64,000 nucleotides of DNA from Lytechinus pictus (taxonomy: Eukaryota; Echinodermata; Echinoidea; Temnopleuroida; Toxopneustidae), in assembly GCF_037042905.1 (NCBI RefSeq), contig NC_087247.1, forward strand, positions 62,457,920 through 62,521,919. Direction: 5' to 3'. The notes beneath the pieces are model-generated. The model was not told the origin of the DNA, made no database searches, and saw nothing but the letters and a program-made list of their open reading frames with translations. Below are positions 48,701 through 54,700 of the stretch, one piece after another. The position numbers were made by a program, and so were the translations under genes. Every line of letters starts with the position of its first letter. Within the stretch, counting starts at the first letter, position 1.

Positions 48701-51700
48701 GCAACCTGATCTTCTGTAGGCAATAGAGTTTTGTATGTCTCTTTTTTGTTCAAGTCTCCATTTGTTTGAACTGTAGAAGAGTTCTTTGAAGATCTTATCA
48801 AGGTACAGAGTTCATCAGTATCAACAGACTCCCTATCATCTGAATCATATCCTGGCTTAGAATCAAACAAAGAGCTATTTGTTCTTGAACTCAATGATAT
48901 GTGGGATGTACCATCTCTAACAATCTCAAAATCAGTTGGTTGTTCTTTACTACCTGTAATATTCTGGATATGTCCATCAATGGAGGGAATAGATGTAACA
49001 GCATCTTCATCATCAATGTCATCAAAGTCACTGTCACTTTGGCCTAAATTAGAGCTTTTGACCTTATATTCTGGCAGCATGCTAGAAGGAAGCATATCTT
49101 TCTTCAAAGCGACATCACCCTTCACTTTCTTTCTATCTAACTTAAGAGGTGTTTCCTGTGAGAAGATTCCTTTCCTTTTCTTAGAAACCTCTGAGTGAAT
49201 CTCTGGGATGTCCCAAGTCAATTGTTCAATTTTGGGCATTTCAATTCCTTCATCCAATTTGTCATCTTTCTTGAACTTCTTGAGGTGATGGCTAAATTTA
49301 GAGGGATCGCAACAAACAACCTTCTGTTTATCTTTTCTACGAACGTACACTACAGGTAAGACACGGCCATACTTTCCAACAATCCAGTTCTGTTCAGAGA
49401 TAAATAATATACTAATTGTTAGTTATACAATCAAAACATTAAGATAAAATCATTTACAGGAGCATTGTTACTATTTGCATCAAATACATGTTTAAGATTG
49501 CTAAATGCTGACTGCCATACATGTCAAATCCTAATAATCGTGGAATCTGAATCACATTCACTGCTTTTGCCTAAACAAGGGAGGTGTTTCATTAAGCCTC
49601 TTGTCCCTGGTAATAAAATGTAAAGACTAGGGGCGCCGTTTCTACTGATATGAATAGATCTCACAAATATTTGTTGATAAGCCTGCAGCTATTTCTGGGA
49701 CAGCATAGGTATGAATATATACCCATTGGAATAAGTAGTAGCACTTAACCATAAACTCTACTTCAAAGTCACATTATTTTGTAATTTCCTTTTATTGAAT
49801 TGCCATCAAGCAAATATGGGTACACTTGAAGAGTGACAGTCGTTGGGAGATTACATTCTTGAATGTTTTTTTTTTTATAAGATGCTTGAAATAATACAGT
49901 AGCATCATCATACCTTCTCTCCTTCAATCTGTGTGCCTGGAACTTTTCCTTTCACAACAAACTCACTGACTCCAGCCTTATCAAAGTTTTCCTTTAATCT
50001 CTTCTCAGCAGCAGCTTGATGAGGTGATTTTTCCTTTGGTCTTACAATCAAATCTTCTTTGATCTCTGAACACGCTGCTGCTCTCTCTTGCTCCAATCTG
50101 AAATTTATGTATCATACAAAATTTCTTTCAGAAGTAATCCATTATGAACTCTTAGATTTGAATATCAACATGGTCGACTGCTATGTAGTGACCTCATTTT
50201 TGTTACCATTCTCTAATATTAGAATCAAGCACAGATAAACTGTGATTCTGCCGTCATCCTATATCTTGTTCTTTCTAGGACATGCACTTATTTTCAAGTA
50301 AATGATGTCATCTGAGCGAACTTCTTATGTTAAGTATGTTCTAACTTTTCATCTGTAGTCAACATGGCCAGTCAACAATGTGGACATGCATGATCAGTGG
50401 ACTTGAACACTTGTTCTCTCAACTCATTCCAAAACTTCCTATTAAGACTAAACTATATTGATAAATATTATCAGCTATTGAACATTAAATAAGCTTCAGA
50501 AAGTGTGTTAATTTGTGTCTGAGGGTCAAAAAGTCATGCTGGAAATATAAGTCTATTATTACTATAGTGATCACTTCATTAGTTCTAGCTTGTTTTGGAT
50601 TATTTACTTCACTAAAGTACTGAAAAATCATAGATTAACCTGAAGACAATTTAGGGCCCTTTCTACAGGACCTGGTTAATAAGGATCAATGTTCTAGCAA
50701 AGGGTCCAGTACATTTAACCCTAAAAGGATGGCCCCCTCGACGCTTCGCGTGATATTTCTGAAACGAAAAAAGATAACTCCGCAAAATTGTATGACTTTT
50801 TTCTTTGAAGTCTCGCGCAACTTTTGAGACCAAATTCGCAACATACAGGTATTGCATCGCGATGCAACATGAATTTTTATAAGAGGATGTCATGCCGAAA
50901 ATGGCTCATTTTTATACTTTGTGTACAGTCTATGAGAGATTAAATTCATAAAAGGGTTATTATTTTTCGTTCTAATTGGTTTGCTTAATTAAAGGTTAAG
51001 TCCAACCCAGAAAATTGTTGATTTGAATCGATAGAGAAAAGTCAAACAAACATAACGCTGCAAATTTCATCGAAATCGGATGTAAAATAAGAAAGTTATG
51101 ACATTTTAAAGTTTGCTTATTTTTCACAAAACAGTTAAATGCACAACTCAGCGATATGCAAATGAGAGTCGATTATGTCCATCACTCACTATTTCTTTTG
51201 TTTTTTATTGTTTGAATAATACAATATTTCAATTTTTACAGATTTGACAATAAGGACCAACTTAACTTAACCATAAACTGTTAAAATAATGGTAATTCCA
51301 CACGTTCAGGGAGAAATAAAACTTTGTTTCACTTGACAAGGAGAAAATTTGAATATTTCATATTTCATATAATAAAATACAAAAGAAATAGTGAGTGGGT
51401 GACGTCATCAGTCTGCCAATTTGCATACCGACCAGGATGTGCATATAACTGTTTTGTGAAATTAAGCGAAACTTTAAAATTTCATAACTTTCTTATTTTA
51501 CATCCGATTTTGATGAAATTTTCAGTGTTTTGCTTGTTGGATTTTTCTCCTTTTTCAAAATCAACTTTTTGTTGGCGTGGACTTGTCCTTTAATTTAGGG
51601 TTTAATTTAGTTGTTAAGTGGTCTGTAATAACTTACATTGAAAAAACAATGAAAAACAAAAGATAAAAAACAAAGAAATACATAAGAAATTAAAAAAACA

Positions 51701-54700
51701 AAGAGGAAAAAATTTACTTTTGAAATTATCTTTGTGGAAAACATTTTTTAAATTAGATTAAAAAGATGGCATCAGGAAAAAAAAAATTGAAGTGAAATTG
51801 GGTGTTAAATATGCATATCATGTTTTCACAAATAAATTTGCACATTAATAAAAAATTATCATTTCTTAAAGAATTTTTTTGTACTGGCTTGTAGTATATA
51901 TGGAAAAGAATGTGCATGCCAAATTTCAGCGTAATCGAGCGAATTGCAGCCGAGATCAGAAGGGGGGGGGGGGGGCCATCATGTCCCCCAGTCTTCAATA
52001 CATCTCAAATAGCCCAGTCCTTTTAGGGTTAAGTTGGTTTCACACCCAAACTGCACAATTACATGATCACAAGTACAATCACTGCATTAACAACTAAGAC
52101 GCATCATTTCTATTAAATATTTTGCAATCACCTGATTAAAGCATTTACCTGTGTACTATAGGTTAATTCATAAACATCAAGTGGAAGAATAGCCAAGCTA
52201 TCTTATCAATTTTAAATCAAATAAAATTCATTTTCTTCTTCCCAACAGAGTGGTGACACAAATGTGTGATGATATTTATATTCCCTCGTTACATTTTCAA
52301 CATTAAAAACATTTTTCTCAGCCTATTTTACCTTGTAAGAAAACTCTCCTTGGCTAACTGTATCTGCATAGTGTTCCCATTCCATTTTGTGTTGTTATAT
52401 ATACTCATACCTACAAGCAAAGAGGGAGATAATCATTTGTGTGCAAACATATCACAACATCTTTATATTCCCAATGTAATGTTTTGAGATCATATTTCTC
52501 CTACACCGTTGAAAGATGGAATTGGGGTAAATTTCCAATGTAAAATTACACAACTAAACAAACTATTTACAAAATATGAATTGAATGAATGTAAGATAAT
52601 TTAATACATTTCTATCCTTTTTTCCCCTATTAATCAACTTACATTTCTTCATTTCATTTTCTGTGAGAACGATGTCCATATGGGCAAATGTCTTGAGTGG
52701 AGTACCTGTAAAAAGAAAGAAAATTTTTGAAATGTATAAAACTTCATACCAAAATGTTACTGCCTAGCTCAAAACATGCAATGAGTCAGTCAAAATTCAA
52801 ACTGATATGAAACTTATCATCATTACTCAACCAAAATCCATATGATTTGATCAAATGTAAAAGAAATTCAAGGAGATCCACAAATCAAAGAGAAAACAGA
52901 TTTTAACACACAAGCATGAGACTTTCAGAGAAATCCTATCCCCTCTTTAACTTTCTGTGAGTTACTGGCATTTACATATCAACTGCCTAGCTTCAATCTC
53001 TGTTGAACACGTCATTCACCCCTAACTTTTGCACCAACACCTTCAACGTTTTCACAGCACCTCACAGTTGACACTGCATGTCTTGCATAATCTTAGAGGG
53101 ATTGTTACGAAAAACATTTATCTTATGCTAAACATGTGCCTGCAAGTCACCAAGGATGTGCTGAGCCATAATTGAATGCAGCTTTACACCAGTTATGTAA
53201 CATTTACTGGAAAAAAGTTATAAGAAGGGTAACATTTCACTGAAATTTGCAGGGATAATCTCTGATGAACCCAAAACCTTACACAGGGCTCGACACTAGC
53301 GCCGGTCCGACGGTCCCAGACCGGTAAAAATCGCTGTCGGGCCAGTATATTTTAAGAAATAGCAAGATTTACTGGTCTGACATGACCAGTAAAAAATATC
53401 ATTGTCTGGCCAGTGGCCAGTAATTATTCCAAAAATAGCAAGATTTATGGGTTCGACATGACCAGTAATAAAAACCATTGTTGGGCCAGTAACTTCTCCA
53501 GAAATGGTCAAATTCACTGGTCCAACATAAACATAAAAAATATTCCATGACTCAAATTGCAAACCATTTTCCTCCCGTTAAATTCTGTCATTCACACACA
53601 GAATACACACAGAATACACACAGAATGAATCACATGTAATTTTTAGTTTTACAAGGGTAACATACATGTACAGTGTACATGAAGCCAGCCACACAGCCCA
53701 CATGGTAAATTTTCTACTGGCTGCACGAACGAAACTTGGCTAACCTCTGGCAGAAATCTCACACAGAACTGTCAAAATTCACAGTTCACACTCATGAAAA
53801 GCTCTTATAATGTCCATATTTCCTAAAAATTGGGGTAACTCTGTCATTTTTAAGCAGTAAAAGGAGAAATTTTCACTTCTGTTTTAGTTCAAACAGATCG
53901 GGTTTCGAGTGATATCGTCTGAATACATGGTAGCCCCATATATGCATTTATGTGTGTGTTGATACACTTGGTTTCTGACTTTCTTTCGTAGCTATATTTT
54001 AATTGAGCCAAAAAGAAACAGACAATTTATTTATGATGATAGTTTTAACTTTCTTCCTCTGTTTTCTTTCTATCTTTCTTTCCTTCTTTCTTTTAAATCT
54101 TTCTTTGTTTCTTCCCTCTCTTCTTTCATTTTTTATTACTGTCTTTCTTTTTTAATTTCCTTTTTTGTTCTTTCATTCTTTCTATCCTTTAAAAAAATAT
54201 TTTTCTCTATTTCTTTTTCTCTTTCTGTCTTTTTTAATTTCTTTCTTGAGTCCATCCATCCTATGTTTATCTCTTCTTTCTTCCTTTCTTTCTTTCTTTT
54301 CTTCTTTTTACCCTTTATTTCCTTCATTTGTTACTTTTTTTCTTTCTTCCTTCAATCCATCATTTCTTCACCCTTGTTTTTTATTTCTTCCTTCTTTCAG
54401 CCATTTCTTCTTTCTTTCTTTTGTTCTTTCTTTTTTCCCTTCGTTCAATCTATCCTTTCACCTTTTCTTTCTTTCTTTTTTTTTTACTGCTTGCTTCCTT
54501 TCTCTCCTTTCGTTCTTTCTTTCATTCCTTCCTTTCTTTGTGTCTCAGTCTTTTTTTTCCTTCCTTTTTATCTATTCTTTTAGCATTTCTTTCTTTTTTA
54601 TATTGCTTGCTTGCTTCCTTCCCTTCCTTCTTTATTTCTTTCCTTCATTCTTTTTTCCTTCTATCATTTTACCTTTTCTTTATTTCTTCCTTAATTCCTT

